Below, piece after piece: positions 39,277-51,721 of a stretch of 57,331 nucleotides of DNA. The DNA is from Shimwellia pseudoproteus (lineage in GTDB: Bacteria; Pseudomonadota; Gammaproteobacteria; Enterobacterales; Enterobacteriaceae): the NCBI RefSeq assembly GCF_016415625.1, contig NZ_WBXP01000025.1, positions 1 through 57,331 of the forward strand, read 5' to 3'. Position numbers and translations under genes: made by a program. The first letter of the stretch is position 1. The number at the start of each line of letters is the position of its first letter. The notes below the pieces were generated by a model. That model was not told the origin of the DNA. It was given only the letters and a program-made list of their open reading frames with translations, and made no database searches.

Positions 39277-39490
39277 CCGCATCTCCTGACTCAGCTAACG
39301 GTAAATTTGTACAACGTCTTACCCGATTCCCCGCACAGTACAGACATTCAATCAAAACAACAACTGCTCATCATATTGATTTTATATCAATTTGTGGCGG
39401 CAACTCGTAAGTTACCTGCGGGATAACAGTATGACATTATTCAGCGGGCCACAGTGTAAACCGGGAAGCAGGTTCTTGCCAAAGGTTTTT

Positions 39491-39506
39491 ACGCAAACGT
39501 TTGGCT
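39491..39506 (-). promoter_or_regulatory. PurR operator upstream of glyA
   Basis: ACGCAAACGTTTGGCT fits the PurR palindrome (A-N-G-C-A-A-N-C-G-N-T-T-N-C-N-T) with one mismatch. It lies about 215 bases upstream of the glyA start. E. coli glyA is also repressed by PurR. Confidence 0.75.
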
Positions 39507-39650
39507 ATCTATTATTAGCGAATTTATACGCCATATTGCCTATCAGAGGCAGCGATATTTTTTCACGATTATCATGCAGTTTCCTCACGGGCTCGTAAAA
39601 CCCACAAATGTTAAAAATAAAAACCATTTACAGGTTAATGTTAAATTAAT

Positions 39651-39673
39651 AAGATGTATTTTAAATGCATTAT
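39651..39673 (+). promoter_or_regulatory. NsrR-type operator upstream of hmp
   Basis: AAGATGTATTT and AAATGCATTAT form an 11-1-11 imperfect palindrome matching the NsrR consensus (AAGATGCATTT). It lies 26 bases before the hmp start codon, so NO-sensing NsrR should block transcription as in E. coli. Confidence 0.75.
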
Positions 39674-39698
39674 TACGATAATATAAAAGGTGAGTGCT

Positions 39699-40877
39699 AT
39701 GTTAGATCCCTAGACTATCGCAACCGTGAAATCCACCCTCCCCTTACTGGCCGCCACCGGGCCGAAGCTGACCGCGCATTTTTATGATCGGATGTTCCGT
39801 CATAACCCTGAGCTGAAAGATATTTTCAATATGAGCAATCAGCGTAATGGCGCACAGCGGGAAGCGTTATTCAACGCCATCGCCGCCTACGCCAGCAACA
39901 TTGATAACCTGCCTGCGCTACTGCCGGCGGTGGAAAAAATCGCCCAGAAGCACACCAGCTTCCAGATCAAACCAGAGCAGTATCAGATTGTGGGCAAACA
40001 TCTGCTGGCCACCCTGGACGAGCTGTACAGCCCGGGCCAGGAGGTTCTGGATGCCTGGGGAAAAGCCTATGGTGTGCTGGCCGACGTTTTTATTAATCGC
40101 GAGGGGCAAATTTATCAGCAGACGGCCGAAAAGACCGGCGGCTGGACCGGTACTCGCCCTTTCCGGCTGGTGAACAAAACCCCGCGCAGTAACGTTATTA
40201 CTAGCTTCGAGTTCGAGCCGGTTGATGGCGGCAGCGTGGCAGACTATCAGCCCGGCCAGTTCCTCGGGATTTGGTTAAAACCCGCGGGTTTTACCTGGCA
40301 GGAAATCCGCCAGTATTCCCTGACCCGTAAACCAGACGGTAAAGGCTACCGGATTGCCGTGAAGCGTGAAAATGGCGGCCTGGTCTCTAGCTGGCTCCAT
40401 GACCACGCCAACCCCGGCGATGTGGTCAACCTGGTGGCCCCGGCAGGGGATTTCTTTATGCAGGTTGCCACGGATACCCCAGTGACGCTGATCTCAGCAG
40501 GGGTTGGGCAAACCCCAATGCTGGCGATGCTGGATACCCTGGCCAGTAGTGGGCATCAGGGCCAGGTCAACTGGCTGCACGCAGCGGAAGATTCAGCCAG
40601 CCATGCTTTTGCCGATGAGGTCGCCGCTCAGGGAGCAACCCTGGCGCATTTCACCAGCCACCTCTGGTACCGCCAGCCGGATGAACAGGCTAACGCTACC
40701 CACCGGGGATTGATGGATATCGCGGTACTTGGCGAGCAATTACACAACCCGGAGGTGCAGTTCTGGATGTGCGGGCCCATGGCCTTTATGCAGATGGTCG
40801 CCGGGCAGCTTACCGCGGCAGGGGTCGATGCCGCACGGGTTCATTATGAGTGCTTCGGCCCCCATAAAGTGATGTGA
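39699..40877 (+). pseudogene. hmp: Flavohaemoglobin NO dioxygenase with an amber codon at position 5
   Basis: Hmp turns NO into nitrate using a globin haem, FAD and NADH. The expected start is ATG 39699 (M-L-D-P) behind AAAGGTGAG, but codon 5 is TAG (39711-39713) where E. coli has a CAA Gln. The rest is intact: globin domain with the distal/proximal region ([26 protein letters not shown]), FAD motif RQYSLTRK and NAD motif [12 protein letters not shown], ending [11 protein letters not shown]. The next in-frame start is GTG 39726, without a ribosome site, giving 383 residues and losing only nine. Weak restart or suppression could still give some active enzyme. Confidence 0.85.
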
Positions 40878-40889
40878 TAGTATGATCGG

Positions 40890-40912
40890 ACAGGCGGGGT
40901 GCTCCCGCCTGT
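40890..40912. terminator. Hairpin between convergent hmp and glnB
   Basis: ACAGGCGGG and CCCGCCTGT form a perfect nine-pair stem with a five-base loop between the two stop codons. The U-run is weak on both strands. Confidence 0.55.
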
Positions 40913-40938
40913 ATTACTGACTGCGCGACGCGGTGGAA

Positions 40939-41286
<348 letters not shown>

Positions 41287-41376
41287 TTAAAAACTGCCCT
41301 CAGGCTGACAGCGGGCAGAAGAACGCAGCTATGGGCGCACAAATTATCATATTCTGATCAACTTTGCGGCAACAAA

Positions 41377-42714
41377 CTACTCTTTAAAATCGTTGGCATC
41401 CAGTTCATGGCGCGACAGCAGCTTGTAAAACTCGGTGCGGTTTCGCCCCGCCATTCTGGCGGCCTGGGTCACATTACCTTTGGTTATCTGTAAGATCTTA
41501 CGCAGGTAGTTAAGCTCAAACTGGTTACGCGCCTCGGCGAAGGTGGGCAACACAGTGTTTTCCCCTTCCAGCGCCTGCTCTACCAGAGCGTCATTAATCA
41601 CCGGTGCCGAGGTCAGCGCCACGCACTGCTCAATCACGTTCACCAGTTGGCGCACATTGCCCGGCCAGGAGGCGGCCATCAGACGCTTCATCGCGTCGGT
41701 GGAAAAACTGCGCACAAATGGCTTACTGCGGTCGGCAGTCTGGCGCAGTAAATGGTTAGCCAGCAGGGGAATATCCTCCGCGCGCTCCTGCAATGCAGGC
41801 AGTTTCAGGCTGACAACGTTTAACCGGTAGTAAAGATCTTCACGAAATTCATTACGCGCCATCGCTTTGGGGAGATCCCGGTGGGTGGCAGAGATAATCC
41901 GCACATCAATATCAATATCGTGATTGCTCCCCAGCGGACGGACCTTACGCTCCTGGAGGACCCGCAGCAGCTTCACCTGCAGCGCGGCGGGCATATCGCC
42001 TATCTCATCGAGGAACAGCGTCCCCCCCTGGGCGGTCTGGAAAAGCCCTTCACGGCTGCTTACCGCACCGGTAAACGCGCCCCGGGCGTGGCCAAACAGT
42101 TCGGACTCCAGCAATTGCTCCGGGAGTGCGCCGCAGTTAATGGCGACAAACGGTTTTTTGTTACGTGGGCTGGCGTGGTGGATTGCCCGGGCCAGCACTT
42201 CTTTACCCGAGCCACTGGCACCAGTGATCAGCACGCTGACATCGGACTGGGCCACCAGCCGGGCCTGTTCCAGCAGGCGCAGCATTACCGGGCTGCGGGT
42301 CACGATACTGCCGTGCCACTGCTCATCTCCGCCGGTTGCCGTATGGGCCAGCGCATCATTGATTGCACTGTACAGCGCGTCTTTATCCACTGGCTTGGTC
42401 AGGAAGCCAAATACCCCCTGCTGGGTGGCGGCCACTGCATCAGGAATCGACCCATGCGCCGTGAGAATAATCACCGGCAGGCCGGGCTGCAGTTTCTGGA
42501 TCTCACTGAACAGCTGCATGCCGTCCATTTCATCCATCCGCAAATCACTGATCACCAGATCAATTTGCTCACGGCCCAGCACCCGCAGGGCATCCATGCC
42601 GCTGGGGGCCGTGGTGACCAGGTAGCCTTCGCTCGTCAGGCGCAAGCCCAACAGCTTCAGCAGGCCAGGATCATCGTCCACCAGTAACAGGCGGGCTGAT
42701 TTTGCAGGGGTCAT
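41377..42714 (-). CDS. glrR: Sigma-54-dependent response regulator GlrR (QseF)
   Basis: Receives phosphate from GlrK and activates the sigma-54 promoter of glmY. The 445 residues have a receiver (D57 in D-L-V-I-S-D-L-R-M), an AAA+ domain with Walker A G-A-S-G-S-G-K-E and the sigma-54 contact motif G-A-F-T-G-A, and a Fis-type DNA-binding end (MAGRNRTEFYKLLSRHEL). Its start overlaps the qseG stop (ATGA), so the two are coupled. Three of its operators lie upstream of glmY in this window. Confidence 0.95.
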   Translation of the reverse strand: MTPAKSARLLLVDDDPGLLKLLGLRLTSEGYLVTTAPSGMDALRVLGREQIDLVISDLRMDEMDGMQLFSEIQKLQPGLPVIILTAHGSIPDAVAATQQGVFGFLTKPVDKDALYSAINDALAHTATGGDEQWHGSIVTRSPVMLRLLEQARLVAQSDVSVLITGASGSGKEVLARAIHHASPRNKKPFVAINCGALPEQLLESELFGHARGAFTGAVSSREGLFQTAQGGTLFLDEIGDMPAALQVKLLRVLQERKVRPLGSNHDIDIDVRIISATHRDLPKAMARNEFREDLYYRLNVVSLKLPALQERAEDIPLLANHLLRQTADRSKPFVRSFSTDAMKRLMAASWPGNVRQLVNVIEQCVALTSAPVINDALVEQALEGENTVLPTFAEARNQFELNYLRKILQITKGNVTQAARMAGRNRTEFYKLLSRHELDANDFKE

Positions 42715-43478
42715 GGTTTCTCCTTCACGGAATGGCTATCGCCAGTGGGCGCTATGCTATCGGCAGCGCTGTCAGCATCCGACACTTTTCCACTGTGGCC
42801 GCTGTCTGGCGGGTAACTCGTCGCAGGCTTACGGGTGGACAATTGCCGCTCGACATCGGTCAGATTTTGCAGCTTGCGGGTGGTGGTTTCCAGCTGGGCC
42901 TGTAAATGGGTTTGTTGCTGGTGCAACCCTTCCAGTTCGGTATCTGTGGTCTGGCGCAGCTTATTATAACGCCCGCGCTCAGCCACCAGCTTCATTTGCA
43001 GTTGCTGGCTGGACAGCCAAACCCGGTACAGGGATTGCACAGGGGGAGGGATACTGGCAGAGGTTGCATCCAGCACTGTCATATAGCGCTGACGCTCCTG
43101 GGGCGTAATACGCGCATCCGCCAGCAGTATTCCGCGGCGAAACGCCTCCTGCCAGGTGTCATTCTCATGACGATGGGCAATCACCCGGGCCTCTGCCGGG
43201 GACAGCCCCCGTGCGCAGTCCATGGCCCGTAGCCAATAGAGCGGGTTCGCCTCTGCGCCGGGGCCTTCAAGCTGCCAGATATTGGTACAGCCAATGGTAA
43301 AATAGTCATCAAGCTGGCGCTCCGGCTGGGGCGTCTCGTTTTTCACATTAACAAGGCTGTGAACACCACCGGAGGTACAGCCGGTTACCAGCAGCGAGAC
43401 CGCAACCGTGGCCCCGACCGTGATAACCCGTTGCCACGCCAGTTGCAGGCGCGACAAAACAGAAAATATGGGTGTCAT
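42711..43478 (-). CDS. qseG: QseG lipoprotein of the GlrK-GlrR system
   Basis: An outer-membrane lipoprotein that binds GlrK (QseE) and affects its signalling. The 255 residues have a long signal sequence ending in the lipobox L-V-T-G-C (Cys34). The middle NPLYWLRAMDCA and the C-terminal heptad-like E-L-E-x-T-T-R-K-L-Q-N-L-T-D-V-E-R-Q segment match E. coli. Overlaps glrK by four bases (ATGA). The signal part and the C-terminal tail differ from E. coli. Confidence 0.9.
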   Translation of the reverse strand: MTPIFSVLSRLQLAWQRVITVGATVAVSLLVTGCTSGGVHSLVNVKNETPQPERQLDDYFTIGCTNIWQLEGPGAEANPLYWLRAMDCARGLSPAEARVIAHRHENDTWQEAFRRGILLADARITPQERQRYMTVLDATSASIPPPVQSLYRVWLSSQQLQMKLVAERGRYNKLRQTTDTELEGLHQQQTHLQAQLETTTRKLQNLTDVERQLSTRKPATSYPPDSGHSGKVSDADSAADSIAPTGDSHSVKEKP

Positions 43479-44914
43479 TTTTTTTCATTCCCGAGGTAAA
43501 CAGGCAGCAGGATCCGGAAGCAGACATCAGCATCATCGACATCAACCAGCGCGAGCTCGCCGTGCATGCGGCGCACACAGTCTCTGGCAATACTCAGCCC
43601 TAAGCCACTCCCCTTGACCGCCCCTTTACGTTGTTGGCTTCCCTGGAAAAAAGGCTCAAAAATCATCTCTTTTTCAGCATCAGGGATCGGATTTCCCGTA
43701 TTGGTAATCTCAATCTGTAACAGATTACCCGTCACCCGACTGCGGATGCCGATGGTACCGGATTCACGGCCATAGTGCACCGCATTGGAATAGAGATTAT
43801 CCAGCACGCTAAGTAATAATTGTGGTTCCGCCAGGCACGGCTCTGGCGCCAGTTCACACTGGGTGTGCATCATTTTTGCCCGGGCGGGCAAACTGTGAGC
43901 GGCAATAACCTGGTCGGTAAGCGGCGCTAATACTACCGGCTCCAGTTGTACCGCGCCATTGGCTAATTTACGGTTGTAGTCCAGCAATTGCTCAATCAAC
44001 TTTTGCAGGTTGCGGCTGCTCTCATCCAGGATATCGACCACTTCTTTTTGTTCGGGGGTTAATGGGCCAACCACTTGATCAACCAGCAGTTCTGTTCCTT
44101 CCCGCATACTGGCAAGCGGGGTTTTCAGCTCATGGGAGATATGGCGCAAAAACTGGTGGCGCTGGGCCTCCAGCCAGGCCAGGCGCTCCCCCAGCCAGAT
44201 GATACGCTTGCCCACGGAGCGCAACTCACGGGGGCCTTTAAAATGCATATCCAGGCCAAGGGACTCCCCTTCCCCCAGCCGGTTGATCATGGACTCAATG
44301 GCTTTAACCGGGCCGATAATCATCCGGGTGAACAGCATCACCAGCCCAAGGGTTATCAGAAACAACACCAGCGCCTGCCAGCCAAAAAACTGACCGCGCT
44401 CCGCAATGGCCTGCTGTAGCTGCTGGCCGTGGGAGTAAACCACTGCCCGCATCGCCTGCACCATCTGGGCGTTGGTGTCGGCAAAATGCTCCAGTTGGGC
44501 CGCTGCTGCGGGTGTCGGGATACTGTTAACGCACTTAACCTCGGCCAGGCTATCCAGGTTGTCACGCAGGGTCTGCCAGATGTGGTTATCCGGTAGCACG
44601 CCGGCCTGGGCATCCAGCATCTGAGCGTAGTGGCGGCGCTGATCCTGATAAACCCTGGCCAGGGTAGCATCATCCAGCACACAATACTGCCGATAGCTGC
44701 GCTCCATCTCCAGCGCGGCATTGGTCATCGCCTCACTGCGCCGGGCTTCTACCAGGGTCATCCGGTTGGTCTGTGCGGCCTGATCGCTCAGGGAGTTAAG
44801 GCTTTGCCATGCCTGCCATGCCAGCACCAGTAACGGTGCCAGCACCAGAATAAACGCCATCATGACGACCTGGCGCAGCGATCGGGGGAATAACGACCAG
44901 CGTTTCAAGACCAC
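43475..44914 (-). CDS. glrK: Sensor histidine kinase GlrK (QseE)
   Basis: Membrane kinase of the GlrK-GlrR pair that senses envelope and host-derived signals and drives glmY. The 479 residues have two membrane segments at about 17-37 and 180-200 with a periplasmic domain between, a HAMP linker, a histidine box (S-H-E-L-K-T-P with His261) and an ATPase domain with the N, G1 and G2 boxes (NLYSNAVHYG, GSGLGLSIARDC). First gene of the glrK-qseG-glrR operon. Confidence 0.94.
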   Translation of the reverse strand: MVLKRWSLFPRSLRQVVMMAFILVLAPLLVLAWQAWQSLNSLSDQAAQTNRMTLVEARRSEAMTNAALEMERSYRQYCVLDDATLARVYQDQRRHYAQMLDAQAGVLPDNHIWQTLRDNLDSLAEVKCVNSIPTPAAAAQLEHFADTNAQMVQAMRAVVYSHGQQLQQAIAERGQFFGWQALVLFLITLGLVMLFTRMIIGPVKAIESMINRLGEGESLGLDMHFKGPRELRSVGKRIIWLGERLAWLEAQRHQFLRHISHELKTPLASMREGTELLVDQVVGPLTPEQKEVVDILDESSRNLQKLIEQLLDYNRKLANGAVQLEPVVLAPLTDQVIAAHSLPARAKMMHTQCELAPEPCLAEPQLLLSVLDNLYSNAVHYGRESGTIGIRSRVTGNLLQIEITNTGNPIPDAEKEMIFEPFFQGSQQRKGAVKGSGLGLSIARDCVRRMHGELALVDVDDADVCFRILLPVYLGNEKK

Positions 44915-44989
44915 AGCCTCTGTGAGTAGGACAGAATGATGCTAACCGGGTGACCGGAAAGAGAAAACGCAGGAATAATAGCAGAAATA

Positions 44990-45177
44990 ATAAAGGCAGC
45001 GCCTCTGCGCTGCCTTTATTATGGAATCAGGCGGTGCCTTACTCAACGTTTCGCCCGATGGCTGATAAACCGGTTATCAGAAGCTGGACGGCAGGCACCT
45101 TTGAGTGCGTCATTCGGTGTTTTATGTAGCAATAACCGGGCGTTCCGGCGCTGACATAAGGAGGTGAATGAGCCACT
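44990..45177 (-). ncRNA. glmY: GlmY small RNA
   Basis: Small RNA that protects GlmZ from RapZ/RNase E and so raises glmS translation, the first step of amino-sugar synthesis. The 5' end AGTGGCTCATTCACC and the central segments AAACCGAATGACGC-like, AAAGGTGCCTGCC and AACGTTGAGTAAGGCACCG match E. coli GlmY. The terminator GGCAGCG ... CGCTGCC with a TTTATTATT tail sits at 44985-45018. About 188 bases, close to E. coli's 184. Same place between glrK and purL. Confidence 0.92.
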
Positions 45178-45187
45178 GCACTGGTTA

Positions 45188-45204
45188 ATGCACGTAGCGT
45201 GCCA
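45188..45204 (-). promoter_or_regulatory. Sigma-54 promoter of glmY
   Basis: On the minus strand TGGCACG-N4-GTGCAT fits the -24/-12 pattern (TGGCACG-N4-TTGCW) with one change in the -12 box. It lies at the right distance from the glmY 5' end (45177). With the GlrR sites upstream it is an intact enhancer-dependent promoter. Confidence 0.82.
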
Positions 45205-45279
45205 TCTTTTTATATTTATTTAATCAATTGATTTTTAAACAATTAATATCAGTCCGTTCTGCGCCCCGCCCGCCACCAC

Positions 45280-45297
45280 TGTCGCCATTTAGAGACA
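45280..45297 (-). promoter_or_regulatory. GlrR binding site 1 upstream of glmY
   Basis: TGTC-N10-GACA, the E. coli GlrR operator pattern, with a perfect fit at about -103 to -120 from the glmY start. Confidence 0.8.
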
Positions 45298-45342
45298 CCT
45301 CAGGCAATAATTCAATAATCCCATATATTTCATGTAATTAAA

Positions 45343-45360
45343 TGTCTCCAAATAACGACA
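45343..45360 (-). promoter_or_regulatory. GlrR binding site 2 upstream of glmY
   Basis: Second perfect TGTC-N10-GACA, 63 bases further upstream. Confidence 0.8.
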
Positions 45361-45374
45361 CCGCAAAACAGGCC

Positions 45375-45392
45375 TGTCGCCAATATAAGACA
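45375..45392 (-). promoter_or_regulatory. GlrR binding site 3 upstream of glmY
   Basis: Third perfect TGTC-N10-GACA, 32 bases beyond site 2, close to the purL terminator. Confidence 0.8.
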
Positions 45393-45402
45393 ATCTGCGG
45401 GC

Positions 45403-45431
45403 ATAAAAAAGCACGCCGCAGCGTGCTTGTT
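45403..45431 (-). terminator. purL terminator
   Basis: On the minus strand AAGCACGCTGCGGCGTGCTT is followed by TTTTATG. It ends purL 20 bases after its stop and lies just upstream of GlrR site 3. Confidence 0.85.
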
Positions 45432-45450
45432 ATTTCATCAGGCGGGCAAC

Positions 45451-48400
45451 TTAGCCCAATTGTTTGCGGGCGTTACGGAAAATCCGCATCCACGGGCTGT
45501 CCTCACCCCACTCCGCCGGATGCCAGGAGTTACTTACCGTACGGAACACGCGTTCCGGGTGCGGCATCATAATAGTAACCCGGCCATTTTCGGACGTGAC
45601 GGCGGTAATACCGTTTGGTGAACCGTTCGGGTTCGCCGGGTAGTTCTCGGTCACGTGGCCAGCATTATCCACGTAGCGCAGCGCCACCAGCCCCTTGCTC
45701 TCCAGCGCCGCCAGATGGGCGGCATCACGCACTTCGACGCGGCCTTCCCCGTGGGAGACGGCGATAGGCATCCGCGAGCCTTCCATCCCCTGCAGCAGCA
45801 GAGACGGGCTGGCCGCCACCTCGACCAGGCTGAAGCGCGCTTCAAAACGGTCAGACGTGTTGCGTACAAAACGCGGCCACAGATCACTGCCCGGGATCAG
45901 CTCCCGCAGGTTGGACATCATCTGGCAGCCATTACATACCCCGAGCGCCAGGGTCTGCGGGCGATGGAAGAAGGTTTCGAACTCATCACGCACCCGGTTG
46001 TTAAACAGGATGGATTTTGCCCAGCCCTCCCCGGCCCCCAGCACATCCCCGTAGGAGAAGCCGCCACAGGCGACCAGTGCCTGGAAGTCGGCCAGCCCAC
46101 GCGCACCGGAGAGTAAATCACTCATGTGAACGTCAATGGCATCAAACCCGGCACGGTGGAACGCTGCCGCCATTTCAACATGGGAGTTAACCCCCTGCTC
46201 ACGCAGGACCGCCACCCGGGGACGGGCGCCGGTAGCAATAAACGGTGCCGCCACATCCGCGCTGATGTCATAGGTCAGCGCCACATTGAGTCCTGGATCC
46301 TGCTGATCTTTCTTGGCGTCGTGCTCCTGATCGGCACACTGCGGATTGTCCCGCAGGCGCTGCATCTGCCAGGTGGTTTCTGCCCACCAGATACGCAGGG
46401 TGCTGCGGCGCTCGCGGTACAGCACCTGTTCCCCGGCGCGGACGGTGAAATTATCCCCGGCAACGGCGTTACCCAGCCAGTGGCAGCAATCCCCCAGGCC
46501 ATGATCCTGAAGCAGCTGCATGACCTGTTCACGATCCTGTCCGGCAACCTGGATAACCGCACCCAGCTCTTCATTAAACAGCGCCGCCAGATGATCATCA
46601 CCCAGCCCGGCAATATCAACCTCAATGCCGCAATGGCCGGTAAAGGCCATTTCTGCCAGGGTCACCAGCAGGCCGCCGTCTGAGCGGTCGTGGTAGGCCA
46701 GCAGTTTCTGTGCCGCCACCAGCGCCTGGATAGCCTCGTAGAAACCTTTTAACTGCGCGACATCACGCACATCGGCCGGTTTCTCACCCAGTTGCCGGTA
46801 GACCTGCGCCAGCGCGGTCGCCCCAAGGGCGTTATGCCCCTTACCAAGATCAATCAGCAATAAGGCGTTATCGGCAGTAGAAAGCTCAGGGGTCACGGTG
46901 CGGCGCACGTCGTCCACCCGGGCAAAGGCGGAAATCACCAGCGACAGCGGTGACGTCATCTCCCGCTGTTCTTCACCCTGCTGCCAGCGGGTTTTCATCG
47001 ACATCGAATCTTTACCCACCGGGATTGTCAGCCCCAGCTGCGGGCACAACGCTTCACCTACGGCCTTCACCGCGGCGTACAGGCCCGCATCTTCTCCCGG
47101 GTGCCCGGCGGCGGCCATCCAGTTAGCGGATAACTTAATCTGTTTGATATCGCCAATCTGTGTCGCGGCAATATTGGTCAGCGCCTCTCCCACCGCCAGG
47201 CGGGCAGAGGCAGCAAAGTCGAGCAGCGCAACCGGCGCCCGCTCACCGATTGCCATGGCCTCACCATAATAGCTGTCGAGGCTGGCCGTTGTGACTGCGC
47301 AGTTCGCGACCGGGATCTGCCACGGTCCGACCATCTGGTCCCGGGCCACCATACCGGTTACCGAACGGTCACCGATGGTTATCAGGAAGGTTTTTTCCGC
47401 CACCGCCGGCAGGTGCAGCACGCGGTTCACCGCGTCAGCCAGGGAGATCTCCTCCCGGTGCAGGGGCTGGCCCTTCGCTTGCAGACGCTCAACATTACGC
47501 GTCATTTTCGGGGTTTTGCCCAGTAACACATCCAGCGGCATATCGATGGGCTGATTGTTAAAGTGCTGGTCATTCAGGGTCAGATGCAGCGCTTCAGTGG
47601 CTTCACCGATAACCGCATAGGGAGCGCGCTCCCGGCGGCATAACGCATCAAACAGCGCCAGTTGCTCCGGCGCCACCGCCAGGACATAACGCTCCTGGGA
47701 TTCGTTACACCACACTTCCAGCGGGCTCATTCCCGGCTCATCACTAAGAATGTCGCGCAGTTCGAAGCGCCCGCCGCGCCCGCCATCGCTGACCAGCTCC
47801 GGCATGGCGTTGGACAGCCCCCCCGCCCCCACATCGTGAATAAACAGGATAGGGTTGGCATCACCCAACTGCCAGCAGCGGTCAATCACTTCCTGGCAAC
47901 GGCGTTCCATTTCAGGGTTATCGCGCTGTACCGACGCGAAATCCAGATCGGCATCGGACTGGCCAGAGGCCATTGAGGACGCGGCGCCGCCCCCGAGGCC
48001 AATGTTCATTGCCGGCCCACCCAGCACAATCAGTTTCGCACCAACGGAAATCTCGCCTTTCTGAACGTGTTCCGCGCGAATATTCCCGATGCCGCCCGCC
48101 AGCATAATCGGCTTATGGTAGCCGCGCAGTTCGCTGCCGTTGTGGCTGTCCACCCGCTCTTCATAAGTCCGGAAATAGCCGTTAAGGGCCGGACGGCCGA
48201 ATTCGTTGTTAAACGCCGCCCCACCCAGCGGGCCTTCCGTCATAATATCCAGGGCGGAAACAATACGGTCCGGTTTGCCAAAATCTTCTTCCCAGGGCTG
48301 TTCAAAGCCCGGGATGCGCAGGTTAGAAACCGAGAAGCCCACCAGCCCGGCTTTCGGTTTCGCGCCGCGCCCGGTGGCGCCTTCATCACGGATCTCACCA

Positions 48401-49338
48401 CCGGAGCCGGTAGCGGCCCCCGGCCACGGGGAAATGGCGGTCGGGTGGTTGTGGGTTTCCACCTTCATCAGGATATGGGCGGCTTCCTGATGGTAGTCAT
48501 AGCGCTGCCCGTCGTGCTGAGCAAAAAAGCGCCCTACCTGTGAGCCTTCCATCACCGCGGCATTGTCTTTATAGGCAGACAGCACGTGGTCCGGGGTTTT
48601 CTCGAAGGTGTTTTTAATCATTTTAAACAGCGATTTAGGCTGCTGTTCGCCGTTGATGACCCAGTCGGCGTTAAAAATTTTGTGACGGCAGTGCTCAGAG
48701 TTCGCCTGGGCAAACATATAGAGTTCGATGTCGTTCGGATTGCGACCCAGGGAGGTAAATGCCGCCAGCAGGTAGTCAATTTCGTCTTCGGCCAGCGCCA
48801 GACCCAGACGCAGGTTCGCGTCAACCAGTGCCTGTCGGCCCTGCCCCTGGATATCAACTGCCTGCACCGGCGCGGGCTCGCGGTGGCTGAACAGTTGTTC
48901 CGCCTGGGACAGAGCGCTAAATACGCTCTCCATCATCCGGTCATGAAGCATGCCACTCACCTGCTGCCACTGCGCGGTGGTCAGCTCAGGGGCGTCCACA
49001 TACCAGGCCACGCCGCGTTCAAGGCGTGTAATCTGGTTAAGCCCGCAGTTATGGGCAATATCCGTTGCTTTTGAAGACCAGGGAGAAATCGTACCCGGAC
49101 GGGGGGTAACCAGAATAAGCCGGCCATCAGGCGTATGTTCCGCCAGGTGCGGGCCGTACTTCAGCAAACGCTGTAATCGGGCATACTCTTCTGGTGTTAA
49201 GGCACCCGCCAGATCGGCAAAGTGCATGTATTCAGCGTAAATTGCAGTTACCGGAAGATTGGCGGCCTGGAAACTGGCCAGCAGCTTGTTAATACGGAAA
49301 GCAGACAAAGCGGGCGAACCACGCAGAATTTCCATCAT
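45451..49338 (-). CDS. purL: Phosphoribosylformylglycinamidine synthase
   Basis: Fourth step of purine synthesis: FGAR, glutamine and ATP give FGAM. The 1295 residues equal the E. coli length. Order: N-terminal adaptor, linker, two AIRS-like ATP-grasp-type halves (conserved [20 protein letters not shown] region), then a C-terminal class I glutaminase with Cys in L-G-V-C-N-G-C-Q and the His/Glu pair in [17 protein letters not shown] start as in E. coli. Monocistronic, with a PurR box upstream. Confidence 0.98.
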   Translation of the reverse strand: MMEILRGSPALSAFRINKLLASFQAANLPVTAIYAEYMHFADLAGALTPEEYARLQRLLKYGPHLAEHTPDGRLILVTPRPGTISPWSSKATDIAHNCGLNQITRLERGVAWYVDAPELTTAQWQQVSGMLHDRMMESVFSALSQAEQLFSHREPAPVQAVDIQGQGRQALVDANLRLGLALAEDEIDYLLAAFTSLGRNPNDIELYMFAQANSEHCRHKIFNADWVINGEQQPKSLFKMIKNTFEKTPDHVLSAYKDNAAVMEGSQVGRFFAQHDGQRYDYHQEAAHILMKVETHNHPTAISPWPGAATGSGGEIRDEGATGRGAKPKAGLVGFSVSNLRIPGFEQPWEEDFGKPDRIVSALDIMTEGPLGGAAFNNEFGRPALNGYFRTYEERVDSHNGSELRGYHKPIMLAGGIGNIRAEHVQKGEISVGAKLIVLGGPAMNIGLGGGAASSMASGQSDADLDFASVQRDNPEMERRCQEVIDRCWQLGDANPILFIHDVGAGGLSNAMPELVSDGGRGGRFELRDILSDEPGMSPLEVWCNESQERYVLAVAPEQLALFDALCRRERAPYAVIGEATEALHLTLNDQHFNNQPIDMPLDVLLGKTPKMTRNVERLQAKGQPLHREEISLADAVNRVLHLPAVAEKTFLITIGDRSVTGMVARDQMVGPWQIPVANCAVTTASLDSYYGEAMAIGERAPVALLDFAASARLAVGEALTNIAATQIGDIKQIKLSANWMAAAGHPGEDAGLYAAVKAVGEALCPQLGLTIPVGKDSMSMKTRWQQGEEQREMTSPLSLVISAFARVDDVRRTVTPELSTADNALLLIDLGKGHNALGATALAQVYRQLGEKPADVRDVAQLKGFYEAIQALVAAQKLLAYHDRSDGGLLVTLAEMAFTGHCGIEVDIAGLGDDHLAALFNEELGAVIQVAGQDREQVMQLLQDHGLGDCCHWLGNAVAGDNFTVRAGEQVLYRERRSTLRIWWAETTWQMQRLRDNPQCADQEHDAKKDQQDPGLNVALTYDISADVAAPFIATGARPRVAVLREQGVNSHVEMAAAFHRAGFDAIDVHMSDLLSGARGLADFQALVACGGFSYGDVLGAGEGWAKSILFNNRVRDEFETFFHRPQTLALGVCNGCQMMSNLRELIPGSDLWPRFVRNTSDRFEARFSLVEVAASPSLLLQGMEGSRMPIAVSHGEGRVEVRDAAHLAALESKGLVALRYVDNAGHVTENYPANPNGSPNGITAVTSENGRVTIMMPHPERVFRTVSNSWHPAEWGEDSPWMRIFRNARKQLG

Positions 49339-49425
49339 CAGATCTCTCGTCTTCAGGGCGCCAGGGGACGCTCACAGGGGCGCAAGGGGGAAAACGAGCG
49401 CCATTATAGAGAATACTGCGCCGCG

Positions 49426-49441
49426 ACGAAACCGTTTGCGT
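49426..49441 (-). promoter_or_regulatory. PurR operator upstream of purL
   Basis: On the minus strand ACGCAAACGGTTTCGT is a full match to the PurR consensus. It lies about 90 bases upstream of the purL start, where repression by PurR-hypoxanthine is expected. The remaining gap to mltF (49442-49700) has no gene. Confidence 0.88.
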
Positions 49442-49700
49442 AGAAATAAAATCACTCTGGCACGTTAAGCTATCTGTGCACTCATTTCCGCAAACAGTTG
49501 CCAGATGTAGCAAAATTAAGCAAAATGCCGTCCATTCGTGCCAGTACCCCCATTATTCCCCGGGTCGGCAATGTGCGGGTTCCGTCAACGCGCCCCTGAT
49601 TTTGGCGCTTCTCTGAAATACGCCCCCGCGAATAACAGATACCATCCCCCTGTACCTCTCGTTATCAATCAGGACAGTTGCCAGGCAGAGATTACCCAAA

Positions 49701-51663
<1,963 letters not shown>

Positions 51664-51721
51664 CTAGGGCAATTACCAGGCCGCGCATTATATATCGGGC
51701 CCGGTAAAATGGTAGCAGAGG

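Noticed and set aside
39376..39390. FNR box between glyA and hmp
   Set aside because: TTGAT and ATCAA are separated by five bases, not four, so it does not fit the FNR spacing.
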